NCBI GenBank assembly: GCA_028284905.1
Contig: JANQQU010000073.1
Location: 62,001-126,000, forward strand
DNA length: 64,000 nucleotides
Direction: 5' to 3'
Origin: Calditrichia bacterium
GTDB lineage: Bacteria > Calditrichota > Calditrichia > RBG-13-44-9 > J075
Numbering within the stretch: the stretch's first letter is position 1; every line of letters begins with the position of its first letter. Of the stretch, positions 25,498 to 34,158 are shown piece by piece. The notes under the pieces were generated by a model. The model worked only from the letters and a program-made list of their open reading frames with translations. It was not told where the DNA came from and did no database searches. The position numbers were made by a program, and so were the translations under genes.

Positions 25498-27330
25498 TTA
25501 ACTACGGAAAAACTTGTAACGTAAATCTTCGATTTCGCTTTTATCTTTTAATTTTGTGACCCACTCACGGAATAGGCTTCGGCTCTTTTGAGCAACCAGT
25601 TGGTTACGCAGTGTTGTCCGCTGCGCTTCGTAGGCAGTTTCATCAAAATCCTTACGATCTGTTACACGAATAAAGTAGTAACCGCGATCTGTCTCCAGCA
25701 TTCCGGATGTTTCATTCAGATCCATAGAAAATGCTTTTGCAACAACATTCGGTGCGCGACCGATTTTGGCCACTGTCACTGAATATCCGAAGAAATCCGT
25801 GGTATCTGCCAAAAGCTTGTTGTCGTTAGCTGCCAGAGCGGCAAAATCGCTGCTGTTGTTAATTTGGGAAGCAATGCTTTCTGCATATGCTTTCGCCATA
25901 TCTTTTCTTTTCTGGGTCTCAACCCGGCTTTTGCAAACATTTTTCACATCTTCCAGTGAACGAAAACCGGAAGGGCTAACGTCTTCAACTTTGATAACGT
26001 AGTAGCCGGTATTGTTATAGAAGACTTCGGAAACATCGTCTTTATCTGCAGAGAATGCCCAAACCATTGCGGTTTGCAGAGTGCCTAATCCAGGAATAAT
26101 GCCCTGATCATTTTGAGCGATGTCGGCTGTTTCCTTAAGTATAACGCCATTATTGTCTGCGGCAATGTCCAGACCAACCTTCTTTGCTGCAGCTCCCAGC
26201 TCATCAGCGGAAGAGCGGGCAATCTCATAAGTATCGCCACCGGTAACCAATTCTTTCAAGACGTGAACAGCACGCACTTTATCTGTACCGTCTTCTACTT
26301 TTTTATCCAACACCTTAATAACGTGATAACCAAATTGGGTTTTCACCGGGCCAATCACGTCCCCGATATTTGCGGCAAAAGCGGCATCCGAGAACGGCTT
26401 AACCATTGCGCCACTTTCGAAGTAACCCAAATCGCCGCCATTTTCCTGGGCAGTGGGATCTTCAGATTCACGACGCGCGATGCTATTCAGGTCCGCATCT
26501 TCCGCACTCATTTCGGACTTGATCTCGTTCATAATTCTAAAGAAACGAGAGCTATCTTCCGAGCTAGGCGCGGTAGAAAAGAAAGCATATTTCAATTTGC
26601 GGGTTTCATTTGCCTTGAAGTCATCTTTGTTGGCCTGATAGTAAGCTTCGATTTCAGCATCGGTTGCTTCAACATCTGCATCGCGATAAGCGGAAGCAGG
26701 CGAGAGCAGATACTCGATCTTTGCTTGAACGTTTTTAGCCATGAACGCATCACGCATTTCCTGCTCGGTAACTACCACCGATGCACTCATAATCTGATTC
26801 AATTTTTGATAGGGGAGGTCTTCGCTGATTTGCTCTTCCATATAAAGAAGCGTGGAACGAAGCTGGGGATTCTGATCATCGTTGAGCGCCGCACGAACTT
26901 TATCCAGATCTACCTGGCCATTCGTCTGGAACTGCGGATTTTGCGCCTGCTGACGGGCAACAATCTGCAAAACCTGAGTGGCAATATCTTCGTCAGTAAC
27001 GACGATATCCAGTTTGTCGATTTCATCTTTCAGGATCATCCGTTGTACTAACTGATCCCACAGTTGATTACGCAGACGTGTCGTTTGCTCTTCATCGAGA
27101 TTGGAACCGGACTGCTGCTCCTGATTTGTCTTTGCCTGGGAAACCAATCTGCTGAAAGCTTCCCAACTAATATCTTCTCCATTTACGGAACCAACGGCAT
27201 TGGCATTCAGATAACTGGAACCGGACATATCCGCACCCCACTCGAAAACCATCAAGCCGACAAATGCCAGGATTAGAATAAACAAAATGGCAGCTACCAT
27301 CTTGGTCGACTGGTGAATTTTTGACATCAT
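25498..27330 (-). CDS. ppiD: PpiD/SurA-like peptidyl-prolyl isomerase
   Basis: A 610-residue membrane-anchored folding factor. One N-terminal helix (residues 11-29) anchors it. A SurA-N-like chaperone domain (VNGEDISWEAFSRLVS and on) follows, then a central parvulin domain with the signature NGGDLGYFESGAMVKPFSDAAF and FGYHVIKVLDKK. Two degenerate parvulin halves come after it (NNTGYYVIKVEDV and TDRGYYFIRVTDRK). It likely helps newly exported proteins fold at the SecYEG exit. GGAGAAGTTTCGCT precedes the double ATG. It is monocistronic and divergent from archease. Confidence 0.9.
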   Translation of the reverse strand: MMSKIHQSTKMVAAILFILILAFVGLMVFEWGADMSGSSYLNANAVGSVNGEDISWEAFSRLVSQAKTNQEQQSGSNLDEEQTTRLRNQLWDQLVQRMILKDEIDKLDIVVTDEDIATQVLQIVARQQAQNPQFQTNGQVDLDKVRAALNDDQNPQLRSTLLYMEEQISEDLPYQKLNQIMSASVVVTEQEMRDAFMAKNVQAKIEYLLSPASAYRDADVEATDAEIEAYYQANKDDFKANETRKLKYAFFSTAPSSEDSSRFFRIMNEIKSEMSAEDADLNSIARRESEDPTAQENGGDLGYFESGAMVKPFSDAAFAANIGDVIGPVKTQFGYHVIKVLDKKVEDGTDKVRAVHVLKELVTGGDTYEIARSSADELGAAAKKVGLDIAADNNGVILKETADIAQNDQGIIPGLGTLQTAMVWAFSADKDDVSEVFYNNTGYYVIKVEDVSPSGFRSLEDVKNVCKSRVETQKRKDMAKAYAESIASQINNSSDFAALAANDNKLLADTTDFFGYSVTVAKIGRAPNVVAKAFSMDLNETSGMLETDRGYYFIRVTDRKDFDETAYEAQRTTLRNQLVAQKSRSLFREWVTKLKDKSEIEDLRYKFFRS

Positions 27331-27457
27331 AGCGAAACTTCTCCTACAAAGTATTTAAGCAACTTAGATTCTACAAACAGCTTGCTAACTTAAACGATTT
27401 TGCCTGGGAAATCAAATAAATAATTCAATTGCTGTTTGCCGGGAATTGCCATAGTTT

Positions 27458-27886
27458 ATGCGGATGTTCACCATCGTTTCTCATACAGCAGATATTGCTC
27501 TGAAAGTTAACGCGGAAGGGCTTGAGAACCTTTTTCGGGAAGCCGCACGAGGGTTCCGTCATTTACTGTTTGAAGATGCAGAAATCGCCGCTGACCTGGA
27601 GCGAAAAATTGACATCCGCGGGATAGACCGGGAAGATTTGCTGGTACAATGGCTCAGCGAATTAAATTACTATATCATCGTCCATCAATGGGCCTGGCGT
27701 AGTGTCAAGCAGTTAAATATCCGGGAAGCGGATGGAGAATGGCATCTTTCCGCCATTGTTGATGGTGAATCGATGGATGAAAAACGCCATTTTCTTTATT
27801 TTGATATCAAAGCGGTCACCTATCATCAACTGGAGATTGTCGCCAAAGGCAATGATTACCAAACGCAGGTCGTTTTTGATATCTAA
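27458..27886 (+). CDS. Archease (RtcB activator)
   Basis: A 142-residue archease. The opening HTADIALKVNAEGLENLFREAARG and central DLLVQWLSELNYYI are family hallmarks, and the final VVFDI carries the C-terminal Asp used for metal binding. Archease speeds guanylation of the RtcB ligase and widens its NTP choice. rtcB follows on the same strand 163 bases downstream, past a word-repeat spacer. The ATG at 27458 or 27464 could be used; the ribosome site is weak. Confidence 0.92.
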   Translation: MRMFTIVSHTADIALKVNAEGLENLFREAARGFRHLLFEDAEIAADLERKIDIRGIDREDLLVQWLSELNYYIIVHQWAWRSVKQLNIREADGEWHLSAIVDGESMDEKRHFLYFDIKAVTYHQLEIVAKGNDYQTQVVFDI

Positions 27887-27904
27887 TTGATTTTTAAAGA
27901 AATA

Positions 27905-28013
27905 ACCAATATCCAATACTCAATATCAAATTTCCAGATATCTGGACAGAATCGCAGAGTCAGCGAATTAGCTTCCTTCTATATTGGACATTGATTATTG
28001 AAAATTGGATATT
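27905..28013. repeat. CCAATATCCAATA word array, inverted, between archease and rtcB
   Basis: Left words ACCAATATCCAATACTCAATATC (27905-27927) are mirrored by TATATTGGACATTGATTATTGAAAATTGGATATT (27980-28013), giving a long imperfect stem. The perfect 12-base palindrome CCAGATATCTGG lies between them at 27934-27945. It occupies the spacer of an otherwise operon-like gene pair. Confidence 0.65.
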
Positions 28014-28049
28014 TAAAATCCATTTCCACAGACAGATGAAAGAGGATTC

Positions 28050-29513
28050 ATGAAACGTTTGAAATATAACGATATTGACATTGAGCAAATCAACGAAGTA
28101 ACCTGGCTGATTCCTCCCCGGGATGGTATGCTGGTGCCCGGCAAGATCTATGCGGATCGTAAAATGATGGAATCGATCATCAAGGAAGATGAAAGCATTA
28201 AGCAGGTAATGAATGTCGCGATGCTACCCGGTATTCAGAAATATTCCATCGCCATGCCGGATATTCACTGGGGCTATGGTTTTCCCATCGGCGGGGTTGC
28301 AGCGACGGATATGACTGAAGGCGTCATTTCTCCGGGCGGTGTGGGATACGACATCAACTGCGGGGTTCGCCTGGTGCGCACCAACATCAAATATCCGCAA
28401 ATCAAGGAAAGCATGGAGGCGATAACAAAATCGCTGTTCCAGAATGTTCCGACTGGTGTTGGCGCATCCGGTGCGATCCGTAAACTAAAGCCTGCGGAAA
28501 TGGAAGCAGTTTTAAGCAAAGGCGCCCGCTGGTGTGTTGAAAATGGCTATGCCACTGATGAAGACCTGGAATGCACCGAAGAAAAAGGCTGCATGGAAAT
28601 GGCCAATCCCGATTATGTCAGCTATCGCGCGAAGGAACGCGGCCTTAACCAGGTCGGCACACTCGGGTCCGGCAATCATTTTCTCGAACTGGAGATGGTC
28701 ACAGATATCTATGATGCGCAGGCTGCAGAAGTGCTCGGTTTATTTCCCGGGCAAATCGTAATGATGATCCATTGCGGTTCCCGTGGTTTAGGGCATCAGG
28801 TCTGTGAAGACCATCTCCGTGTATTGAATCAGGCAACCCGCAAGTATGGCATTAAATTGCCGGATCGCCAGCTGGCATGCGCCCCGATCCAGTCCGAGGA
28901 AGGCCAGCAATATCTGGGAGCGATGGCGGCAGCAGCCAATTTCGCCTGGGCAAACCGGCAGATTATTATGCATCAGGCTAAGAAAAGTTTTCTGGAGACC
29001 TTCCAGATCAGCGAAGCGGATCTCGGTTTCCATCTCATCTACGATGTTTGCCATAACATCGCCAAGGTTGAATCCCATGATATTGATGGCGAAATGAAAG
29101 ATGTTTGCGTACATCGGAAAGGGGCAACCCGCGCTTTTCCGCCGAATCATCCCCTTACCCCTGCTCCCTATCAGGAAATCGGGCAACCGGTGCTTATTCC
29201 CGGTGATATGGGCCGTTACTCATTTATCTCTCTCGGGCAACAGCAGTCGATGCTGGAAAGTTTTGGCAGCAGTTGCCACGGCGCCGGTCGGCTAAAGAGC
29301 CGCCACAAAGCAAAGAAAGAAGGCCGCGGCAAAGATCTGATGGCAGAAATGCGAAAAATGGGCGTCGTTGTTCAGGCCCGGGGCATGCGAACAGTCGCTG
29401 AAGAAATGCCCTATGCTTACAAAGATGTACACCAGGTCGTTGATGTAATGCATAAAGCCGGTATAAGCAGCAAAGTAGCGAAGTTGGTGCCGGTGGGCGT
29501 TATTAAGGGATAG
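28050..29513 (+). CDS. rtcB: RNA-splicing/repair ligase RtcB
   Basis: A 487-residue ligase joining 2',3'-cyclic phosphate or 3'-phosphate ends to 5'-OH ends in a GTP- and Mn-dependent reaction. The guanylated histidine is His410 (SSCHGAGR). Mn ligands include Cys104 (DINCGVR) and His residues in SGNHFLE and HCGSRGLGHQ. The chain is complete. It is partnered by archease just upstream. No rtcA or rtcR is present, so expression is not of the E. coli sigma54-controlled type. The role is probably tRNA or rRNA break repair. Confidence 0.97.
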   Translation: MKRLKYNDIDIEQINEVTWLIPPRDGMLVPGKIYADRKMMESIIKEDESIKQVMNVAMLPGIQKYSIAMPDIHWGYGFPIGGVAATDMTEGVISPGGVGYDINCGVRLVRTNIKYPQIKESMEAITKSLFQNVPTGVGASGAIRKLKPAEMEAVLSKGARWCVENGYATDEDLECTEEKGCMEMANPDYVSYRAKERGLNQVGTLGSGNHFLELEMVTDIYDAQAAEVLGLFPGQIVMMIHCGSRGLGHQVCEDHLRVLNQATRKYGIKLPDRQLACAPIQSEEGQQYLGAMAAAANFAWANRQIIMHQAKKSFLETFQISEADLGFHLIYDVCHNIAKVESHDIDGEMKDVCVHRKGATRAFPPNHPLTPAPYQEIGQPVLIPGDMGRYSFISLGQQQSMLESFGSSCHGAGRLKSRHKAKKEGRGKDLMAEMRKMGVVVQARGMRTVAEEMPYAYKDVHQVVDVMHKAGISSKVAKLVPVGVIKG

Positions 29514-29540
29514 TGGCAGTGGCAGTGGCAGTGGCAGTGG
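29512..29540. repeat. AGTGGC hexamer array at the rtcB stop codon
   Basis: Nearly five perfect copies of AGTGGC run from inside the rtcB stop codon to 29540. This is a simple tandem repeat without an inverted arm. Confidence 0.85.
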
Positions 29541-29575
29541 AAAATTAATCAGGATTCTTGAAGGCGATTAGACCT

Positions 29576-30517
29576 ATGGAAAAGAGAACAGAAAAGAAGA
29601 TGTCTGCATTCAAAAAATTCAGATATTATCTGGAATATATGATTTTTCGCGGCATCGAAACGATGATCATTCTGATTCCGCGCTTTTTGATCCGCCCGTT
29701 TGCGAAATTCATAGCCTTTCTTATTTACCGGGTTCTCAAATTCCGGCGCTCTGTTACGCTTTCCAATCTGGCAATCGCTTTCCCGGAAAAAACCGAGGCA
29801 GAACGGGATAAAATCGGCTTCGGCAGTTATGTTCATTTCTCTTTGCTAATTCTGGAGTTTATGAAGCTCTCCGGGTGGAAACCGGAAGATCTGGAGAAAA
29901 AATTTACCATTGACGTAACTGATGGTACTATTGAACGGTTTGAATCCGCCACGGAAAGTGGCGCAGTGCTGGTATCCGGTCATCTGGGGAATTGGGAGAT
30001 GGCTGCCGCAGCAGTTGGTTCTCAGTATTTGGATAGTATCACCGGGATTATCAAAAGGCAGCATAATCCATATATCGATCACTATTTGATAGATTCCCGT
30101 AATCGCTGGAGTATTCGCCTGGTGTATTCCCGTGGTGCAATAAAGTCCTGCCTGGAAGCGCTGTCAAGGAATCAGGTGGTTGGATTATTATGCGATCAGG
30201 ATGGTGGAAAAAAAGGTACTTTCGTACCGTTTTTTGGAAAGATGTCTGCAACCCCGATTGGTGCAGCTTTGCTTTCCCTGAAAACCGGGGCGCCATTGTC
30301 ATTTTTTGTCTGCTTCCGCACCGGTAATTTTGAATACCAGGCATTTCTGGTGCCGGTCCCCTATGACGGCGAATACGACCCAACGCCGGAAAACATTCAA
30401 AAGTTAACGACAGATTTTACCGCTGTTTTGGAGAAGTATATTCGAAAGCATCCGGACCAATATCTCTGGATGCATAAACGCTGGAAAACACCATACAACC
30501 CAGCCGAAGTCAGTTAG
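29576..30517 (+). CDS. LpxL/HtrB-like lipid acyltransferase
   Basis: A 313-residue member of the lysophospholipid acyltransferase superfamily of the lipid A late-acyltransferase type. The catalytic HX4E motif is GHLGNWEM. Other landmarks are VVGLLCDQDGGKKGTFVPFFG (substrate side) and the C-terminal DQYLWMHKRWKT. The N-terminus has a membrane-associated helix (MIILIPRFLIRPFAKFIAFLIY). It probably adds a secondary acyl chain to lipid A, which supports an LPS-bearing outer membrane. The frame opens at a TTG (29558); the ATG at 29576 follows AAGG and is preferred. Its stop overlaps the stop of the convergent kinase gene. Confidence 0.88.
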   Translation: MEKRTEKKMSAFKKFRYYLEYMIFRGIETMIILIPRFLIRPFAKFIAFLIYRVLKFRRSVTLSNLAIAFPEKTEAERDKIGFGSYVHFSLLILEFMKLSGWKPEDLEKKFTIDVTDGTIERFESATESGAVLVSGHLGNWEMAAAAVGSQYLDSITGIIKRQHNPYIDHYLIDSRNRWSIRLVYSRGAIKSCLEALSRNQVVGLLCDQDGGKKGTFVPFFGKMSATPIGAALLSLKTGAPLSFFVCFRTGNFEYQAFLVPVPYDGEYDPTPENIQKLTTDFTAVLEKYIRKHPDQYLWMHKRWKTPYNPAEVS

Positions 30518-31899
30518 TCAGCACTTTCCTTATCAGCATTCTTCCAGGGTAAGAGCACCCGAAATTCCGCACCGCTGCCCGGCTCACTGTTTACCTGAAT
30601 TTGCCCTTCATGATCCTGAACAATTTGATAAGCAATGGATAATCCCAATCCAATACCCACCTGCACGCCCTTGGTAGTAAATCCCGGGTCAAAAATCCGG
30701 GCAATATTTTCCTGAGGAATCCCTTTGCCATTATCCCGAAAAGTAATCGCAACTGCATCTTTATCCAGTCGGGTAGTAATGTGAATCTCACCTTCTTCTT
30801 CAATAGCCTCGCAGGCGTTTAGAAAGATATTCATGAACACCTGATTCAACTGGGCTGCCCGGCAGAAGAACTCCGGTATGTCCTGATATTCCCGTACGAT
30901 CTTGATGCGATCACGATACCTGTTTTCCAATAAAACCAAAGTGCTTTCCAGGCCGGCATGAATATCAACCGGTTTAAATTCTTCTTCGTCGAGACGGGCA
31001 AAATTTTTCAAGGCACGAACGATATTGGCAATTCGCTCACAGGCTGACTTGCTAACATTTGTCAGATTCGCCAGCATCGTGGCATTTTTTCGGGCCTTCT
31101 GCAAAGAAGCATCGGTATTTTCTTCCAATGACTTACCGATGCTCTCCGCACCACGTTGAAAGATGTCGATATTGCCAGTCAGCGATCCCAGGGGATTATT
31201 GATCTCGTGAGCAACCCCGGCTGCCAGGTGCCCTAAAGAGGCCATCTTTTCTGCCCGGATTAACTGTAATTGCACATCCTGTAACCGTTGGTTGGTTTCC
31301 GTTAAGGCAGTATTTTTTTCACTCAATTCCTGGGTACGCTGAGCAACCTTACTTTCCAGGCTACTATTTAGTTCTTCAATTTCATGGTAACTGCGGGCAT
31401 TCTCGATGGCGATATTGGCAAGGTCCGCAAAAGCTTCCAGAAAAGGGACGTCGTCTTCCTTAAAAAAGCGATCCGGCGTAGTTGTGTCGAGATAGATTGT
31501 GCCGGCAAGTCCTTTTTTGGATCGAAGCGGAACGCAGATAATCGATTTCAGGCGAAACATCACCATGCTCTTACTGGCATCTTTCCCGGTCAGATCGGGC
31601 ACATTTTGCAGCAGCACCGGCTCTCCCTGAGTTTTTACCCGCTCGATAACGGTTTTGCTCATCGCCAGCGCTTCTTCCAGATTTTGTTTGTCCATCGCTC
31701 GTGCAACTTTTACGGACAACTCATTCTTCTCCGGATCCATGAGTAAAATTACCCCTTTTTCCGCCTGGAGTAACTCAATGGCCTGATCCATTATTTCGTC
31801 AAGCAATTTCTCCAGATTGAGCTGGGTATTGATCTTCCTGCTAACTTCGTATAATGCACTTAAGCGCAGGGGATTTATGTTGCCCATATTCATCATCAT
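30514..31899 (-). CDS. GAF-domain sensor histidine kinase
   Basis: A 461-residue cytosolic kinase. GAF domain at about 28-168 (LLQAEKGVILLMDPEKNELSV, then SIICVPLRSKKGLAGTIYLD), coiled coil at 170-215, HisKA with phosphoacceptor His231 (GVAHEINNPLGSL), and HATPase with N box (NIFLNACEAI), G1 (DNGKGIP) and G2 (GIGLGLSIAYQIV). HATPase resembles the NtrB/AtoS branch, whose partners are usually sigma54 activators, but none is adjacent. Three ATG codons in a row follow GGAGACG, so the exact start is uncertain by two residues. It is convergent with the acyltransferase gene, with a four-base stop overlap. Confidence 0.92.
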   Translation of the reverse strand: MMMNMGNINPLRLSALYEVSRKINTQLNLEKLLDEIMDQAIELLQAEKGVILLMDPEKNELSVKVARAMDKQNLEEALAMSKTVIERVKTQGEPVLLQNVPDLTGKDASKSMVMFRLKSIICVPLRSKKGLAGTIYLDTTTPDRFFKEDDVPFLEAFADLANIAIENARSYHEIEELNSSLESKVAQRTQELSEKNTALTETNQRLQDVQLQLIRAEKMASLGHLAAGVAHEINNPLGSLTGNIDIFQRGAESIGKSLEENTDASLQKARKNATMLANLTNVSKSACERIANIVRALKNFARLDEEEFKPVDIHAGLESTLVLLENRYRDRIKIVREYQDIPEFFCRAAQLNQVFMNIFLNACEAIEEEGEIHITTRLDKDAVAITFRDNGKGIPQENIARIFDPGFTTKGVQVGIGLGLSIAYQIVQDHEGQIQVNSEPGSGAEFRVLLPWKNADKESAD

Positions 31900-32616
31900 C
31901 GTCTCCGACTCATTCTTATTACGAAAGGCAGCTGTATTTCCCTGAGTTGCCCGTTAACCGCTATCTTGAGGATGCCAGTACAAAGTTATCAGAATCTTGT
32001 TCGAAAAACAAGCAAAGTCAGTTGATAAAGGATCAAACCGAACAGCGTTTTACAAATTCGGAATTTTCCGGAAATCCGGCAAGAAAAATTTGGTTCCCTC
32101 TCCCACATTTTGTATACTTTAATACTGGAGTTTCAGAGAATCCCAAAAATATATCCGCAGTTAACACTAACTGTTAACCGATTTTGCGCGGAGCATTTGT
32201 TGATGATATCAAGCAGATATGAAAATCTTCAGATGGTGTTTTAACAGATGACGGCGATTTGACATTCGTCAATTTTTATTTCATTGACATTCCGTAGCAT
32301 TGTCTCTTTGTCTACACCAGATATCGCCCAGAGATGTATCATTACCGGCCAGGTAAAATTGAGTATCCAAATAAGTAATAGAATTGATTTATAGTTTTCC
32401 TGATGGGCATCTTCAGAATTAGGCATGATCCCCTCCTGCCAATGCGCCAGCAAAGCGAGGGTAGGAGGGAGATCTTGCCGCGAATTTCTAAAGCGTTTGT
32501 AGGAGATGTCTGCGAAAGGATCGGGATTCCCGGGCATATCTATCGTGGACGAGATCACAAGATTTCATTCCGTAAATTTATTTTTTCATGAAAATTTTCC
32601 CTTTCTTTCCAGTGAA
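31900..32616. other. 717-base gap with one doubtful ORF
   Basis: No RNA gene, repeat or convincing promoter is recognised. One minus-strand frame (32241-32558, 105 codons, GTG start, no ribosome site) has a hydrophobic stretch (SILLLIWILNFTWPVMIHLWAI) and no family I know. Codon choice and the lack of initiation signals argue that it is chance or a decayed gene. The gap holds the upstream region of the kinase gene; the SDR gene ends at its right edge, with no clear terminator hairpin. Confidence 0.4.
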
Positions 32617-33390
32617 TTATTCCGGCGTCACATAAGCAGTTGTTATTCCACCATCTACCGTAAATGTAGATCCGGTGATATAAGATGCTTCATCACTGGC
32701 TAAAAAGAGTGCAGCCGAGGCAATTTCTTCCGCATTGGCAAAGCGACCAATGGGAATATGCACCAAACGGCGCTGCCGGCGCTGCGGATCGGCGAGTAAT
32801 TCTGCCAATAGCGGCGTTTGCACTGGCCCGGGACAAATCGCATTCGCCCGAATATTCTGGCGGGCAAATTCTACGGCGATCTCTTTCGTCATGGATAAAA
32901 CCCCGCCCTTGCTGGCAGTGTAGGCGATTTGAGACGTTGCCGAACCATGCAATGCGACAAAGGAAGCAGTGTTGATAATACTCCCTCCCCCACTCCGCAA
33001 CATCGCCGGAATGCCATAGCGGCATCCGAGGAAAACGCCTTTCAGATTAATATCGATCACCCGGTCCCAGATGTCATCACCGGTATCAAGCACCGAACCA
33101 TCATCCGGATGGAAAATGCCGGCATTATTGAATAACACATCTAAGCGCCCAAAGGTCTCTTCACAGAATGCAATCATTCCCTGAACAGATTCTCTATCAG
33201 CGACATCGGTAACGACCGCAGCGGCAGCGCCTCCGGCAGCCTGAATTTCCGCAACGACTTTTTCGCTGCTTTCCCGGTCAATATCTGCCACCACAATTTT
33301 TGCCCCCTCGCGGGCAAACTGCAGCGCGGATGCTTTTCCGATACCACTGGCTCCCCCGGTAATCAACGCGACTTTCTCTCGTAGACGCAT
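32617..33390 (-). CDS. Short-chain dehydrogenase/reductase of the gamma-glutamyl operon
   Basis: A 257-residue classical SDR. The cofactor motif is TGGASGIG. Asp36-type acidic residue in VVADID suggests NAD, FNNAGI is present, the catalytic Ser lies in INTASF, and the YTASK pair gives Tyr and Lys. PGPVQTP and the C-terminal VDGGITTAY complete the family profile. It is last in a four-gene operon, 33 bases after the PuuD-like gene, with GAGGAGAAAG before ATG. In context it probably oxidises or reduces the alcohol or carbonyl group of the gamma-glutamylated amine or its product. Confidence 0.92.
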   Translation of the reverse strand: MRLREKVALITGGASGIGKASALQFAREGAKIVVADIDRESSEKVVAEIQAAGGAAAAVVTDVADRESVQGMIAFCEETFGRLDVLFNNAGIFHPDDGSVLDTGDDIWDRVIDINLKGVFLGCRYGIPAMLRSGGGSIINTASFVALHGSATSQIAYTASKGGVLSMTKEIAVEFARQNIRANAICPGPVQTPLLAELLADPQRRQRRLVHIPIGRFANAEEIASAALFLASDEASYITGSTFTVDGGITTAYVTPE

Positions 33391-33423
33391 AACACTTTCT
33401 CCTCATAAAAATGTTTGAAATGA

Positions 33424-34155
33424 CTATTTGTTTTTCTCTCGGTATCGATTTGCTTCGGCAATCAATGCACTGAAGAGTGCCAGCTGCGCCGGTTGCTCCA
33501 CGGCCATTTCCGGATGCCATTGCACCGCTACCATCCAGGGATGAAGGCAATGCTCCTGCGCTTCCACAACGCCATCTTCAGAGACGGCGACAACGTTCCA
33601 GTTATCTCCAATCTTCGCGATCCCCTGATGATGCATCGATTTAGTGCTAATTGCGTCCGCACCGACGATTTCCGCCAGCCTGCTTTCTGCTGTTACCGAA
33701 ACGTCATGGTCGATATCCTTACCATTTTCCCGACGATGAATCACCTTTTCGCCATAGTGGTCCGGCAGGTGTTCAACCAAAGTGCCACCGGTGGCAATGT
33801 TCAGCAACTGCTGACCGCGACAGATGCCCAATACCGGTAACTCGCTTTTTAAAACGGCTTCGGCAAGGGCAAATTCGAACTGATCTCTTTCCTGATCTAC
33901 TCGTTTAATTTCCGGATGTTTTTCACCATTGTAACGAGACGGGTCAATGTCGCCGCCACCGGCAAAGATTAATCCGTCCAGGCTTAGCAAGACATCGGCA
34001 ATATTGGTTTCTCCCGGGGGCAGCAGCACCGGCAGGCCGTCTGCGGCCCGCACAGCGCCAACATATTCGGCAGGCAGGTGATAACGATCTTCCGCATTCC
34101 GGCCATAAGTGGTAATTCCAATGAGAGGCAGCGATCGTTTATTCATATTCAGCAT
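33424..34155 (-). CDS. puuD: Gamma-glutamyl-gamma-aminobutyrate hydrolase-like (PuuD family)
   Basis: A 243-residue class I glutamine amidotransferase-like hydrolase of the Peptidase C26 type. The nucleophile is Cys112 in LGICRGQQLLN, and the His-Glu pair is VQWHPE near the end. FAGGGDIDPSRYNGE is the family's N-terminal signature. It removes the gamma-glutamyl cap after the amine part has been oxidised. It starts three bases after the stop of the ligase gene, so translation is coupled. The symbol is by family; the true capped substrate may be a polyamine, ethanolamine or another amine. Confidence 0.9.
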   Translation of the reverse strand: MLNMNKRSLPLIGITTYGRNAEDRYHLPAEYVGAVRAADGLPVLLPPGETNIADVLLSLDGLIFAGGGDIDPSRYNGEKHPEIKRVDQERDQFEFALAEAVLKSELPVLGICRGQQLLNIATGGTLVEHLPDHYGEKVIHRRENGKDIDHDVSVTAESRLAEIVGADAISTKSMHHQGIAKIGDNWNVVAVSEDGVVEAQEHCLHPWMVAVQWHPEMAVEQPAQLALFSALIAEANRYREKNK

Positions 34156-34158
34156 CCA

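Noticed and set aside
26113-27051. 312-codon plus-strand frame
   Set aside because: Antisense to the PpiD-like gene, which has parvulin motifs, a ribosome site and a terminator.
32241-32558. 105-codon minus-strand frame with a hydrophobic segment
   Set aside because: GTG start, no ribosome site, no family and no coding context; left as a note in the gap entry.
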